64,000 nt of DNA from CBDDFS01 sp965227255 (GTDB taxonomy: Bacteria; Bacteroidota; Bacteroidia; Flavobacteriales_E; Vicingaceae), in NCBI GenBank assembly GCA_965227255.1, contig CBDDFS010000001.1, forward strand, positions 124,001 through 188,000, given 5' to 3'. Shown in pieces: positions 1-9,415 of the stretch. The translations under genes were made by a program, and so were the position numbers. The notes beneath the pieces were generated by a model. The model saw only the letters and a list, made by a program, of their open reading frames with translations, was not told where the DNA came from and searched no databases. Each line of letters opens with the position of its first letter. The first letter of the stretch is position 1.

Positions 1-952
1 GGCTATCTTCTTTACGCAAGACCTGATACATGAATTCATGGAGTTTATCAAGTATTTCAGCTGGTTTTCTCAGTTTCAAGTCGTTCAGACATCTGTTCAA
101 TGCCTGATGTCCTAATATGCTAACAAATGCCCCGGGAACACCATGACCTGTACAATCGATCACAGAACAATATTTCTTGCCATCAACACTATCAACCCAA
201 TAGAAGTCACCTGACACTAAGTCACGCGGAAGATAGAAGACAAATGAATTTGGAAACAGACCATTGAATTGTTCATCATAAGGCAACAAATTGGCCTGAA
301 TTCTTCTTGCGATCCGAATATTTTCTACAATGTCATTGTTTCGTTGATTAATTTGCTGATTTAGGCTAATGTATTTCTCGTCCTTTTTATCCGATGCAAT
401 CTTAAAAAAGAGATTATAGAAAAACTGAACCACCAGAACCCCTACTACTATATTGAAATAAATCAGGTTTACCTTCCAGTTTTCAAATTCAAAAGTGGAC
501 CCGAAAACATTGTAAGATTCCACCACGAAAAACATGATTATGCAAATCAGTAATGGGAATAATGCCGAGATACGAGAGCGATAGAATAACAAAGGCAGCG
601 TGCTGATAGGAATCAGACATAGAAATACGCCACTTCTACTGCCTAAATACATGGAAATAAGCGAAATAGACGACATAAGCAGAGTCAGAAAAAATACTTT
701 TGAAAACTTAAACCAGTTCAGGTGATTTAGATACAAAACCAGAAAAAGAAGAAAAGAAGAAGTCAGAATTATTGAGAAATAAAGAAGAGAACCGACTATA
801 CCTGAAATGGGAATAAATATGAGGTATGTTAACAGGGAGATTGCAACAATCTTATTGAAGGTGCGATTTCTGTCCGACTCTTCATCATTCTGGCCATGAA
901 GCCCAAGCTCACTGATTATCTGCCAAATGTCCTCCAGCCTGAGTTTTCTCAT
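1..952 (-). CDS. Membrane-bound SpoIIE-type PP2C phosphatase, C-terminus cut off
   Basis: This reading frame is open to the window edge, so the protein (317 residues visible) lacks its C-terminus. It starts with MRKLRLEDIW. About residues 30-180 form several hydrophobic membrane segments. A short linker follows (NNDIVENIRIARRIQANLLP), and then a PP2C/SpoIIE catalytic domain with DLVSGDFYW and CTGHGVPGAF, the metal-binding and core motifs of the family. Such proteins dephosphorylate Ser/Thr on anti-sigma-antagonist or SiaC-like regulators. It lies 62 bp downstream of a second phosphatase of the same class on the same strand, so the two are probably co-transcribed. The membrane region resembles no sensor I can name. 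The family is confident, the target unknown. Confidence 0.85.
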   Translation of the reverse strand, partial: MRKLRLEDIWQIISELGLHGQNDEESDRNRTFNKIVAISLLTYLIFIPISGIVGSLLYFSIILTSSFLLFLVLYLNHLNWFKFSKVFFLTLLMSSISLISMYLGSRSGVFLCLIPISTLPLLFYRSRISALFPLLICIIMFFVVESYNVFGSTFEFENWKVNLIYFNIVVGVLVVQFFYNLFFKIASDKKDEKYISLNQQINQRNNDIVENIRIARRIQANLLPYDEQFNGLFPNSFVFYLPRDLVSGDFYWVDSVDGKKYCSVIDCTGHGVPGAFVSILGHQALNRCLNDLKLRKPAEILDKLHEFMYQVLRKEDS

Positions 953-1014
953 CGGGATGAATTTAGAACATTTAGCTCAATGAAAAGAACCTGAATTTAG
1001 AAATCAAATGGGTT

Positions 1015-2574
1015 TTAAAATTCTATGCCTATCACGCAGATATCGTCAACCTGTTGGAGGTCACCTTGCCAGTCCATTCGGAATTTGTGCATGTGTTCTT
1101 CCTGTTTCCTGAATTTTAGGTCGAATTGCTTATGAAGGAAGTCTTTAAAATTGCTCATTTTCAGCTTTTTAGACCTTGCTCCACCAAATTGATCGGGGTA
1201 ACCATCGGTGAAGAGATAGATTCGGTCGCCTTTCTTGGTCTGAATAGAATGTGAGGTAAATATGTCACGACCTGTATAGGAACCGATAGAATTCTTATTC
1301 GCTTTAATCTCTAAAAGATCTTTGTTTGCAAATCTGTAGGTTGAAGAATCTTTAAAGAATGGCGAAAGTTCTTCTTCTATTCCTTCTCGAATCAGAATCA
1401 AGGAGTTATTGGCACCCGAGTAATTCAATTCGCCGGTCTTCATGTTATATCGACACATTGCGATATCCATGCCGTGATGTGAAATAGATGACATTGGGCT
1501 CCGGAAGGAATATGAAATAATATTGTTGAGTTTGTCGAGAAGAAAACCCGGTTCAGAACCTGCATATTTTTCGAATATCATGTTCAGCCTGTAATTTCCG
1601 ATCAAACTGATAAATGCTCCCGGCACTCCGTGACCCGTACAATCTGCCACAGCAAAGTAAACATGATCCTGGTGCGTTCTGATCCAATAAAAATCACCGC
1701 CGACAATATCCTTGGGGTGATAATAGACAAAATGATTTGGAAAGTACCTTTCGAATTCTTCTTTACGCGGCAGTAGTACATTTTGAATGTTCCTTGCATA
1801 AGCAAGCGAATCGATAATTTCCCGATTCTTCTCTCTCAAGGAATGCAGAAGTTCTGTACGCTGATCCTCCATAGATAAGCGATCTGTAATATCTTCCACA
1901 ATTCCCATACCACCCAGAAATTCCCCATTTAGGTCTTTTGTAAGTGCCGTGACCAGGTTGATCCAGATCACACCACCATCCTTTTTCACATACCTTTTTT
2001 GGATCGTAAATGAATCGATTTCCTCAGAATATAATTTTCTGGTCAATGGAAGGTTCCTTTCAATGTCATCGGGATGAGTGATATCCATGAATGTCATCTG
2101 CTTGAGTTCCTCAAGGGTATACCCGATCATATCTGTAATCGCCTTATTGGCTGCAATGAATTTTAAATTCTTATCTACGAGTAAAATTCCCAATGGACTC
2201 TTATCAAAGATGATCTGAAAGATCTGTTTGTAATCGGTACTGAAGGATTTGCTTACATGAAACTTGAAAATATAATCCCGATAAAAAGGCAGTATCTCAA
2301 TCTTGGTGAATCTTTTATCGCCGACAATTATATTCCTGTATGACTTCTTGTTGGTAATCTGTCCCTCTGAGAGAGCTTCTTTGATGTTGGAAGGCATCAA
2401 ACCGATTACATCACTTGGGTGCATGCCTTTAAAAAGAATTTTGAAGGCCGTGTTGTGAGAAATATGATTCCGACTGTCAAAACTATATGTGCAGGCAGGC
2501 TGCTCAATAAAATTGACGAGTGAGTCAGCATCGTAATCACCAATCCTCGACGATATTTCTTCCGGAAATGCCAT
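1015..2574 (-). CDS. PAS-domain SpoIIE-type serine/threonine phosphatase
   Basis: 519 residues, predicted cytoplasmic. The N-terminal ~110 residues look like a degenerate PAS fold. A clear PAS/PAC domain follows at about residues 120-235 (SPLGILLVDKNLKFIAANKA; WINLVTALTKD; GIVEDITDR). After a coiled linker comes a PP2C SpoIIE domain at about 285-519, with DIVGGDFYW, DCTGHGVPGAF, FTDGYPDQFGG and the terminal DDICVIGIEF. The acidic residues that bind Mn/Mg are present. Proteins of this type read a signal through PAS and dephosphorylate a partner-switch protein. No spore genes are present, so the SpoIIE label denotes fold only. The next gene downstream is a membrane-bound relative. Confidence 0.9.
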   Translation of the reverse strand: MAFPEEISSRIGDYDADSLVNFIEQPACTYSFDSRNHISHNTAFKILFKGMHPSDVIGLMPSNIKEALSEGQITNKKSYRNIIVGDKRFTKIEILPFYRDYIFKFHVSKSFSTDYKQIFQIIFDKSPLGILLVDKNLKFIAANKAITDMIGYTLEELKQMTFMDITHPDDIERNLPLTRKLYSEEIDSFTIQKRYVKKDGGVIWINLVTALTKDLNGEFLGGMGIVEDITDRLSMEDQRTELLHSLREKNREIIDSLAYARNIQNVLLPRKEEFERYFPNHFVYYHPKDIVGGDFYWIRTHQDHVYFAVADCTGHGVPGAFISLIGNYRLNMIFEKYAGSEPGFLLDKLNNIISYSFRSPMSSISHHGMDIAMCRYNMKTGELNYSGANNSLILIREGIEEELSPFFKDSSTYRFANKDLLEIKANKNSIGSYTGRDIFTSHSIQTKKGDRIYLFTDGYPDQFGGARSKKLKMSNFKDFLHKQFDLKFRKQEEHMHKFRMDWQGDLQQVDDICVIGIEF

Positions 2575-2719
2575 GACGACTGTAATACGTGGAATGCCAC
2601 AATAAGTTACTTAAAATCAGGCCGGAATTCACGAATTTTCGACGAATGAGAGTACGGTGCAGACAGATAATTCAAATCCTTCGGTATAATTAGCCCGTCA
2701 AAATCTTATCTTGGCCGCC

Positions 2720-4009
2720 ATGGAAGAAATTAGCAACATACCTCCTTTAATTACCAACGATGCTGTAGTACTGGGCATCCTGATTCTGATCCTTTCGGTG
2801 ATCTTTTATACATCTAGTTTGAAGTCTTCTTTTTGGACCAAATTTTACAAATTTGTTCCTGCACTTTTATTGTGCTACTTCATTCCATCAATCTTCAACA
2901 GTCTTGGAATAATTTCCGGTGAACAGTCGAATCTATACTTTGTAGCGAGTAGATACTTGCTCCCTGCGAGTCTTGTGCTTCTCTGCCTGAGCATTGATCT
3001 GCAAGGAATTATGCGCCTCGGACCTAAGGCTGTGATCATGTTCCTTTCAGGTACACTTGGTATCGTTATTGGTGGACCTATTGCCATTTTAATAACATCA
3101 TGGATAGCACCTGATGTTCTTAATGGAACCGGACCGAACGAAGTTTGGAGAGGTTTGGCAACAGTAGCGGGAAGCTGGATTGGTGGAGGAGCCAATCAAA
3201 CTGCTATGAAAGAAGTTTATGGCGCCGGAGACAAACTCTTTAGTGCCATGATAACAGTTGATGTCATCGTTGCAAATATCTGGATGGCATGCCTATTGAT
3301 CGGGGCCGGATACTCCGACATTCTCGATAAAAAATTCAAGGCGGACAATACCGCTATCACGGAACTAAGACAAAAGGTTGAGACTTATCAGTTGGAAACT
3401 GCGAGAGTTTCAGGCTTGACTGATATCATGATCATCCTGTGTATCGGTCTTGGTGGTACAGCACTGGGTCATATTATTGCCGATTGGTTAGGTCCATACT
3501 TTGAGTCTAAAATGGACTTCTTGATGGAATATAATCTCACTTCACTTGCCTCGGGTTTCTTCTGGATTGTGGTAACAGCTACAACTATTGGACTCGCTCT
3601 TTCATTCACCGGTTTCAAACACTATGAAGGTGCTGGTGCTTCAAAAATAGGCAGTGCAATGTTGTACATTCTTGTGGCGACCATTGGAATGAAGATGGAT
3701 ATTACAGCCATTCTTGATCACCCGGGATACTTTATGATCGGACTGATTTGGATGTTGATTCATGTAATCATTCTCCTCAGTGTGGGTAAACTTATTAAAG
3801 CTCCTTTCTTCTTCACGGCAGTTGGAAGTCAGGCCAACGTTGGAGGTGCAGCCTCTGCTCCTATTGTTGCTTCGGCATTCAGTCCGGCTCTTGCGCCGGT
3901 TGGTGTCTTGTTAGCGGTATTGGGCTATGCATTGGGAACGTACATGGCAATTATTTGTGCCCAGATAATGCAAGTTGTGTCACCGATGGCTCCGGCATTC
4001 CCATCATAA
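2720..4009 (+). CDS. DUF819 (YjcL-type) multi-pass membrane protein
   Basis: 429 residues from ATG 2720; an in-frame TTG nine bases earlier is a less likely start. About ten to eleven hydrophobic segments span the protein. Family-typical glycine-rich motifs are visible: GSWIGGGANQTAMKEVYGA in the middle and GSQANVGGAASAPIVASAF near the C-terminus, which look like two related halves of a transporter. DUF819 proteins are inner-membrane proteins with no firmly established substrate. A soluble insert of about 40 residues (KFKADNTAITELRQKVETY) separates the halves. A small membrane-protein gene follows after 8 bp. A -7-like box (TATCTTGG, one mismatch) ends 5 nt before the ATG. Confidence 0.85.
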   Translation: MEEISNIPPLITNDAVVLGILILILSVIFYTSSLKSSFWTKFYKFVPALLLCYFIPSIFNSLGIISGEQSNLYFVASRYLLPASLVLLCLSIDLQGIMRLGPKAVIMFLSGTLGIVIGGPIAILITSWIAPDVLNGTGPNEVWRGLATVAGSWIGGGANQTAMKEVYGAGDKLFSAMITVDVIVANIWMACLLIGAGYSDILDKKFKADNTAITELRQKVETYQLETARVSGLTDIMIILCIGLGGTALGHIIADWLGPYFESKMDFLMEYNLTSLASGFFWIVVTATTIGLALSFTGFKHYEGAGASKIGSAMLYILVATIGMKMDITAILDHPGYFMIGLIWMLIHVIILLSVGKLIKAPFFFTAVGSQANVGGAASAPIVASAFSPALAPVGVLLAVLGYALGTYMAIICAQIMQVVSPMAPAFPS

Positions 4010-4017
4010 TTTAGCAC

Positions 4018-4197
4018 ATGGAAAAATTCGACAGACTTAAAGCTCTCATTGCGATTTGCATCATTGGTGTAGTCATGGGATCATTTGTTGTGATTGGCAA
4101 AGATGAGCCGATGACCAGATGGCTGGCGGTGGGTGGAATCATAATTTGGTTGATCACCATGTTTCTGATCAATCGAATGAAGAAAAAAGGTCAATAA
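4018..4197 (+). CDS. Small two-span membrane protein
   Basis: 59 residues beginning MEKFDRLKALIAICIIGVVM and ending in the basic tail NRMKKKGQ. Two hydrophobic stretches (about residues 9-28 and 36-52) flank a short polar loop (GKDEPMTRW), so both ends are probably cytoplasmic. It starts 8 bp after the DUF819 gene, which suggests co-transcription and perhaps an accessory role for that transporter, but this is inference. I recognise no family. The ATG, continuous frame, basic C-terminus and tight spacing support a real gene. Confidence 0.6.
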   Translation: MEKFDRLKALIAICIIGVVMGSFVVIGKDEPMTRWLAVGGIIIWLITMFLINRMKKKGQ

Positions 4198-4247
4198 GAG
4201 CTTCCCATTTTAACCTTCAAACCTGCTTGATTTCCTAATTTTAGGCA

Positions 4248-6272
4248 ATGGATTTCAAACTCACTTCAGATTTTCAACCTACCGGCGATCAACCCGATGC
4301 CATTGATCAATTGGTGGACGGAATTGAATCAGGAGAAAAATACCAGACCCTGCTTGGCGTTACGGGTTCAGGAAAGACCTTTACCATGGCTAATGTCATT
4401 GCCAAGACCGGCAGACCCACACTGATTTTGAGTCATAATAAAACGCTTGCGGCACAGCTTTATGGTGAATTCAAACAGTTCTTTCCCGACAATGCGGTGG
4501 AATACTTTGTGTCCTATTACGATTACTATCAACCTGAAGCTTTCATTCCGGTAACCAACACTTATATCGAAAAAGATCTGTCTATCAATGAAGAAATCGA
4601 AAAACTCAGACTGAGTACACTGACTTCGCTCTTGAGCGGAAGGCGTGATGTGATTGTTGTTTCTTCTGTATCATGTATTTATGGACTCGGAAATCCCACA
4701 GATTTTGAATACAATACGATAAGAATTGACAAATCAAAACCTGTTGGAAGAAATGCTCTGCTTCACCAATTCGTGAACGCTCTGTATTCAAGAACTGAAG
4801 GCGATTTCCAACGTGGTAATTTTCGCGTCAGAGGAGATACAGTGGATATTTTTCCAGCCTATGCCGATCGGGCTTATCGAATTATTTTCTGGGGAGACGA
4901 AATTGAAAGTATTGAAGCTTTTGATCCGATCAGCATGTCCTTTTTCGAGAAGCATGAATCGATCACGATCTATCCCGCCAACATGTTTGTGACCAGTCCT
5001 GAGACTCTTCAGAAAGCCATGAACAACATTCGTTATGACCTCGGGCATCAGCTCGACTATTTCAAAACGGAGAATAAGGAAATGGAAGCGGTCAGACTTG
5101 AAGAAAGGGTTAATTACGACCTTGAAATGATGCAGGAGTTAGGCTATTGTAGCGGGATTGAGAATTATTCAAGATATATGGATGGTCGGCAACCAGGAAT
5201 GCGCCCTTATTGTCTTCTCGATTATTTCCCAAGAGATTACCTCATGTTTATTGACGAGAGTCATGTGACTGTCTCACAGATACACGCTATGTACGGAGGT
5301 GATCGCTCAAGAAAGGTGAATCTGGTCGAGTATGGTTTCCGGTTACCAGCTGCCCTTGACAATCGTCCTCTAAAATTTGAAGAATTTGAAATGATGCAAA
5401 ATCAGGTTGTTTATGTCAGTGCCACACCGGCTGATTATGAGCTTGAAAAATCTGAGGGAATCCTTGCAGAGCAGGTTATTCGACCCACCGGACTGCTCGA
5501 TCCGGAAATTGAAGTCCGCCCAAGCAGAAACCAGGTCGATGATCTTATGGAAGAGATCAATCTGAGAATTGAGAAAGAACAGAGAGTCCTGGTTACTACG
5601 CTGACCAAAAGAATGGCCGAGGAATTGAGTAAGTATTTGATTTCTCTGGATATTAATTGCCGATACATTCATTCCGAAGTCGATACGGTTGAACGAGTTG
5701 AACTACTCAGGAATCTTCGTCTGGGGAATTTTGATGTCCTCATCGGTGTAAACCTGCTACGGGAAGGATTAGACCTTCCTGAAGTCAGTCTGGTAGCCAT
5801 CATGGATGCCGATAAAGAAGGTTTCCTGCGTTCTGAAAGATCCTTGACACAAACTGCAGGTAGAGCCGCTCGACACCTTGAAGGCAAGGTCATAATGTAT
5901 GCAGATAAAATCACGGATTCAATGCGTAAAACTATTGAAGAGACCAATAGAAGACGATCAAAACAGGAAGCTTTTAATGAAGACCATGGCCTGGTTCCGA
6001 AGGCATTGAATAAATCAAAGGAACAAATTTTACAGCAGACGGCTGTAGCCGCCTCTAAGCGAGAAGACAATTTCTATGTCGAGCCTGAAAAACCCAGTAT
6101 TGCGGCCGATCCACTAATCCAGTATATGAAGAAAGATCAAATCTCATCACTGATTGCTCAGACTAAAAAGAAAATGGAGAATGCAGCGAAAGAGTTAGAC
6201 TTTATTGAAGCGGCCAGGTTCAGAGATGAGATGTATGAGCTCGAAAAAATGAAAGAAAAAGCTCCTGACTAA
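4248..6272 (+). CDS. uvrB: UvrABC excinuclease subunit B
   Basis: 674 residues, normal length for UvrB, the damage-verifying helicase-like subunit of nucleotide excision repair. Walker A is GVTGSGKT at residues 37-44. The beta-hairpin that inserts between DNA strands is visible as YYDYYQPEAFIP. The DEAD-like box is DESH, the helicase motifs include TGLLDPEIEVRP and QTAGRAARH, and the C-terminal UVR domain (residues about 630-670, AKELDFIEAARFRDEMYELE) binds UvrC. The ATG is preceded by a -7-like box (TAATTTTA) only 4 nt upstream, so the message may be leaderless. Its stop overlaps the stop of the convergent thioesterase gene by 4 bp. Confidence 0.98.
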   Translation: MDFKLTSDFQPTGDQPDAIDQLVDGIESGEKYQTLLGVTGSGKTFTMANVIAKTGRPTLILSHNKTLAAQLYGEFKQFFPDNAVEYFVSYYDYYQPEAFIPVTNTYIEKDLSINEEIEKLRLSTLTSLLSGRRDVIVVSSVSCIYGLGNPTDFEYNTIRIDKSKPVGRNALLHQFVNALYSRTEGDFQRGNFRVRGDTVDIFPAYADRAYRIIFWGDEIESIEAFDPISMSFFEKHESITIYPANMFVTSPETLQKAMNNIRYDLGHQLDYFKTENKEMEAVRLEERVNYDLEMMQELGYCSGIENYSRYMDGRQPGMRPYCLLDYFPRDYLMFIDESHVTVSQIHAMYGGDRSRKVNLVEYGFRLPAALDNRPLKFEEFEMMQNQVVYVSATPADYELEKSEGILAEQVIRPTGLLDPEIEVRPSRNQVDDLMEEINLRIEKEQRVLVTTLTKRMAEELSKYLISLDINCRYIHSEVDTVERVELLRNLRLGNFDVLIGVNLLREGLDLPEVSLVAIMDADKEGFLRSERSLTQTAGRAARHLEGKVIMYADKITDSMRKTIEETNRRRSKQEAFNEDHGLVPKALNKSKEQILQQTAVAASKREDNFYVEPEKPSIAADPLIQYMKKDQISSLIAQTKKKMENAAKELDFIEAARFRDEMYELEKMKEKAPD

Positions 6273-6700
6273 ATATCGGGCTTGTCGACAATAGCCATGG
6301 TAAGTCGACAAATACAAAGCAGCTTTCCTTCATCATTTACAATATCGATATTCCAGATATGAGAAGATTTTCCCTTGTGTATCAATTTAGCCGTCCCATT
6401 AGCATAACCACTTGTCCCGGGTCTGATATGATTGGCTTGAATTGATTGTCCTACGCAGATCTTCTCTTCAGGATTTATGAGCATTAATGACGCAAGACTA
6501 CCTAAGGATTCGGCAAGAGTTACAGAGGCTCCACCATGTAAGATTTTAAAAGGCTGAATCGTTCTGTGATCTATTGGCATCCTGCCTTTCAAATAATCAT
6601 CTCCTTTCTCGGTGAATTCAATTCCCAACACCTCGAAGATGGTATTTTCATACATCCATGAATAATCATCCAGATTATAGTCTTTGAACCAAATTGACAT
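6269..6700 (-). CDS. Hotdog-fold thioesterase, PaaI/YbdB-like
   Basis: 143 residues with the pattern of the PaaI/4HBT hotdog family: GDDYLKGRMPIDHRTIQPFKILHGGASVTLAES, in which the LHGG loop and downstream E carry the thioesterase active site, followed by VGQSIQANHIRPG and the terminal beta strands. Members hydrolyse acyl-CoA thioesters, either hydroxyphenylacetyl-CoA-like or 1,4-dihydroxy-2-naphthoyl-CoA in menaquinone synthesis. The menaquinone role is plausible here, but no neighbour supports it. The gene is divergent from htpG and convergent with uvrB, overlapping the latter by four bases. Confidence 0.88.
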   Translation of the reverse strand: MSIWFKDYNLDDYSWMYENTIFEVLGIEFTEKGDDYLKGRMPIDHRTIQPFKILHGGASVTLAESLGSLASLMLINPEEKICVGQSIQANHIRPGTSGYANGTAKLIHKGKSSHIWNIDIVNDEGKLLCICRLTMAIVDKPDI

Positions 6701-6856
6701 AGCGAATATTTGAAGGAAAAATAGACAAATAATGCGTCAAAATGACTTCTGCCAATTGAAATCAGTGAATTCAGATTCAAGACATAATGTCATGAAAGAC
6801 ACGTTGGCATGAGATTTGAGATAAATCTGTTGTACTAAAATAAATTTCAAAGAAGA

Positions 6857-8758
6857 ATGGCACAAGGAAAGATTAAGGTTGACTCGGAGAATATTTTCCC
6901 GATCATCAAGAAATTTTTGTATTCAGATCATGAGATTTTCCTAAGGGAATTGATCTCAAATGCAGTAGATGCAACCCAGAAACTCAAGGCAATGTCTTCG
7001 CTGGGCGAGGTAAAAGGCGATCTGGGAGATTTGACAATCGAAGTAAAGGTTGATAAAAAGAACAAAACGATATCCATTAATGATAAGGGTATCGGTATGA
7101 GCGAAGAAGAGGTTAAGAAGTATATTAACCAGATTGCTTTTTCAGGAGCTGAAGAATTCGTTGAGAAATACAAAGACAAAACCGACGGAGCCAATATTAT
7201 TGGTCACTTCGGACTAGGATTCTATTCTTCTTTTATGGTGGCTGATAAGGTGAACATCATCTCTAAATCCCATAGCGATGCGCCATCCATTATCTGGGAA
7301 TGCGACGGAAGTCCAAATTTCAAAATCAAAGCAGGTAAGAAAGAAGATCGAGGTACGGAAATCGTTTTACATGTTGCGGAAGATTCAACTGAATTCCTGG
7401 AAGATCAAAGAATTGAAGGACTGTTGACAAAGTACTGTAAGTTCATGCAGGTGCCTATAAAATTTGGCACCAGAGATGAACAAAAGGAAGTTCCAACAGG
7501 CAAGAAAGACAAGGACGGTAATGAAGAGACAAAAACTGAATCTTATACAGTTGACAACATCATAAACAATCCGGAGCCGGCATGGACAAAAAGTCCATCT
7601 AGCCTTGAAGAAGAAGATTACAAAAGCTTTTACAGGGAGCTTTACCCGATGAATTTTGAGGAACCGCTTTTCCATATCCATCTAAATGTTGATTACCCGT
7701 TTAATCTGACCGGTATTCTTTATTTCCCCAAACTTCAAAATACGCTGGAAGTCCAGAAAGACCGAATTCAGCTTTACTCTAACCAGGTATTTGTGACTGA
7801 CTCTGTTGAAGGCATCGTACCAGATTTTCTTACGCTTTTAAAAGGTGTTTTAGATTCTCCGGACATTCCTTTGAACGTTTCCAGATCATATCTGCAGTCT
7901 GACTCTAACGTGAAGAAGATCTCGAATCACATTATGAAGAAGGTAGCCGACAAACTGGAAGAGATGTTTAAGAACAATCGGGAAGATTTTGAAAAGAAAT
8001 GGGATGACATCAAGATTTTCATGGAATACGGAATGTTGTCGGAGGATAAGTTTTTTGAAAGAGCCGAGAAATTTGCTTTGTATAAAACGACGGATGATCG
8101 ATACCTGACTTTCGAGGAATTAACGGAAGAAATCAAAAGCAAACAGGAGAACAAAGACAAGAAACTAATTTATCTGTACACAAGTCAGATTGAAGATCAG
8201 CACGCTTATATTCAGGCTGCCACTGATAAAGGGTATACCGTCGTCATCATGGATACTCCGCTCACGGGACACTTTGTTCAGAAGATTGAACAGAAAGCTG
8301 AAAATTGCGCTTTCTCTAGAGTTGATGCAGATACAATAGACAAACTCATCGAAAAGGATGAAAAAATACCGTCGAAGCTTTCAGAAAAAGATGAAGAGAA
8401 ATTGAAGCCCGTTTTCGAAGGGGCATTATCTTCCGAAAAATTCAATGTTCAGTTTGAGAGCATGAATGAAAGTGACAGTCCGATCACCATCACTCAACCT
8501 GAATTCATGAGAAGAATGGCTGATATGAATAAGATCGGAGGAGGAAATGGAATGTTTATGGGTAACATGCCCGAGATGTACAATCTCATTGTAAATTCAA
8601 ATCACCCTTTGGTGAGCACGATTCTGAACGAAAAAGACGAGGCTAAACAAGGTGCACTGGCCAAACAGGCCACCGACCTTGCCATGTTATCACAGAGTAT
8701 GCTTAAAGGAGAAGCATTGACAAACTTCATCAAACGAAGCATAGAAATGATCAAGTAA
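6857..8758 (+). CDS. htpG: Molecular chaperone HtpG (bacterial Hsp90)
   Basis: 633 residues. The N-terminal GHKL ATPase domain shows ELISNAVDATQKLK (the catalytic Glu and Mg-binding Asn), the GIGMSEEEV box and the glycine-rich lid GHFGLGFYSSFMVA. The middle domain carries the conserved NVSRSYLQ loop with the catalytic Arg. The C-terminal dimerisation domain has no MEEVD tail, as expected for bacteria. It is a cytosolic ATP-dependent chaperone. A strong intrinsic terminator follows 10 bp after the stop. The upstream 156 bp contain short GTCA/TGAC motifs but not the paired repeats found before dnaK. Confidence 0.97.
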   Translation: MAQGKIKVDSENIFPIIKKFLYSDHEIFLRELISNAVDATQKLKAMSSLGEVKGDLGDLTIEVKVDKKNKTISINDKGIGMSEEEVKKYINQIAFSGAEEFVEKYKDKTDGANIIGHFGLGFYSSFMVADKVNIISKSHSDAPSIIWECDGSPNFKIKAGKKEDRGTEIVLHVAEDSTEFLEDQRIEGLLTKYCKFMQVPIKFGTRDEQKEVPTGKKDKDGNEETKTESYTVDNIINNPEPAWTKSPSSLEEEDYKSFYRELYPMNFEEPLFHIHLNVDYPFNLTGILYFPKLQNTLEVQKDRIQLYSNQVFVTDSVEGIVPDFLTLLKGVLDSPDIPLNVSRSYLQSDSNVKKISNHIMKKVADKLEEMFKNNREDFEKKWDDIKIFMEYGMLSEDKFFERAEKFALYKTTDDRYLTFEELTEEIKSKQENKDKKLIYLYTSQIEDQHAYIQAATDKGYTVVIMDTPLTGHFVQKIEQKAENCAFSRVDADTIDKLIEKDEKIPSKLSEKDEEKLKPVFEGALSSEKFNVQFESMNESDSPITITQPEFMRRMADMNKIGGGNGMFMGNMPEMYNLIVNSNHPLVSTILNEKDEAKQGALAKQATDLAMLSQSMLKGEALTNFIKRSIEMIK

Positions 8759-8768
8759 TAATAAATGT

Positions 8769-8800
8769 AAGCCGGATTTCATTTTGAGGTCCGGCTTTTT
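8769..8800 (+). terminator. Rho-independent terminator after htpG
   Basis: An 8-bp perfect stem (AAGCCGGA / TCCGGCTT) closes a 13-nt loop and runs into TTTTT. It lies 10 bp after the htpG stop and separates htpG from the lemA operon. Confidence 0.9.
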
Positions 8801-8815
8801 AAAACCCAAAACATA

Positions 8816-9406
8816 ATGAAGAAATCTTACATCATAATAGGCATATTGGCCCTGATAGTTATTTACTCCGTTTCCTCTTACAATTCGATTATTGGACTGG
8901 AAGAAGGTGTAAAGTCAAAATGGTCAGAAGTGGAGAGCCAGTATCAGCGAAGAATGGACCTTATTCCGAATCTGGTTGAAATAGTTAAAGGCTATGCCTC
9001 ACATGAAAAAGAGACGTTAGAAGGGGTGGTCAAGGCAAGGGCTGAAGCTACAAATACGACCATTGATGTAGATAATCTGAATTCCGAATCTCTTCGAAAA
9101 TTTCAGGCAGCACAGGACGGTCTGAGTTCAGCTATGTCCAGACTAATGGTTGTCGTGGAAAGGTACCCGGATTTGAAAGCAAATCAGAACTTCATGGAAT
9201 TGAATGCTCAGTGGGAAGGCACAGAAAACAGGGTAAGTTTCGTACGAGATAATTTCATCAAAGAAGTTGAAGCATACAATTCTAAAATCAGAAGGTTTCC
9301 GACCAATCTGATGGCAGGCATGTTCGGATTTGAGCGGATAGAATACTTTAAATCGACCAAGGGCGCTGAAATAGCCCCCAGTGCTGATTTTAGTGATGAA
9401 AACTAA
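8816..9406 (+). CDS. lemA: LemA family protein
   Basis: 196 residues. An N-terminal membrane anchor (residues 4-22, YIIIGILALIVIYSVSSY) is followed by the LemA helical domain with its hallmark IGLEEGVKSKWSEVESQYQRRMDLIPNLVEIVKGYA. Only the short N-terminus is expected in the cytoplasm. The family is widespread and membrane associated, with no settled biochemical role. In many genomes lemA is followed by TPM-domain genes, exactly as here (spacing 9 bp, then a 4-bp overlap), so the three probably act together at the envelope. Confidence 0.93.
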   Translation: MKKSYIIIGILALIVIYSVSSYNSIIGLEEGVKSKWSEVESQYQRRMDLIPNLVEIVKGYASHEKETLEGVVKARAEATNTTIDVDNLNSESLRKFQAAQDGLSSAMSRLMVVVERYPDLKANQNFMELNAQWEGTENRVSFVRDNFIKEVEAYNSKIRRFPTNLMAGMFGFERIEYFKSTKGAEIAPSADFSDEN

Positions 9407-9415
9407 TAACTAGTC

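Noticed and set aside
1..2574. SpoIIE genes, with the SpoIID-like gene at 46-47 kb, as evidence of sporulation
   Set aside because: These domains are common in non-sporulating bacteria as PP2C phosphatases and wall lytic enzymes; no other sporulation gene is present.
6701..6856. Copy of the dnaK-type inverted repeat before htpG
   Set aside because: Only isolated GTCA/TGAC words occur; no matching arms with an 8-bp spacer.
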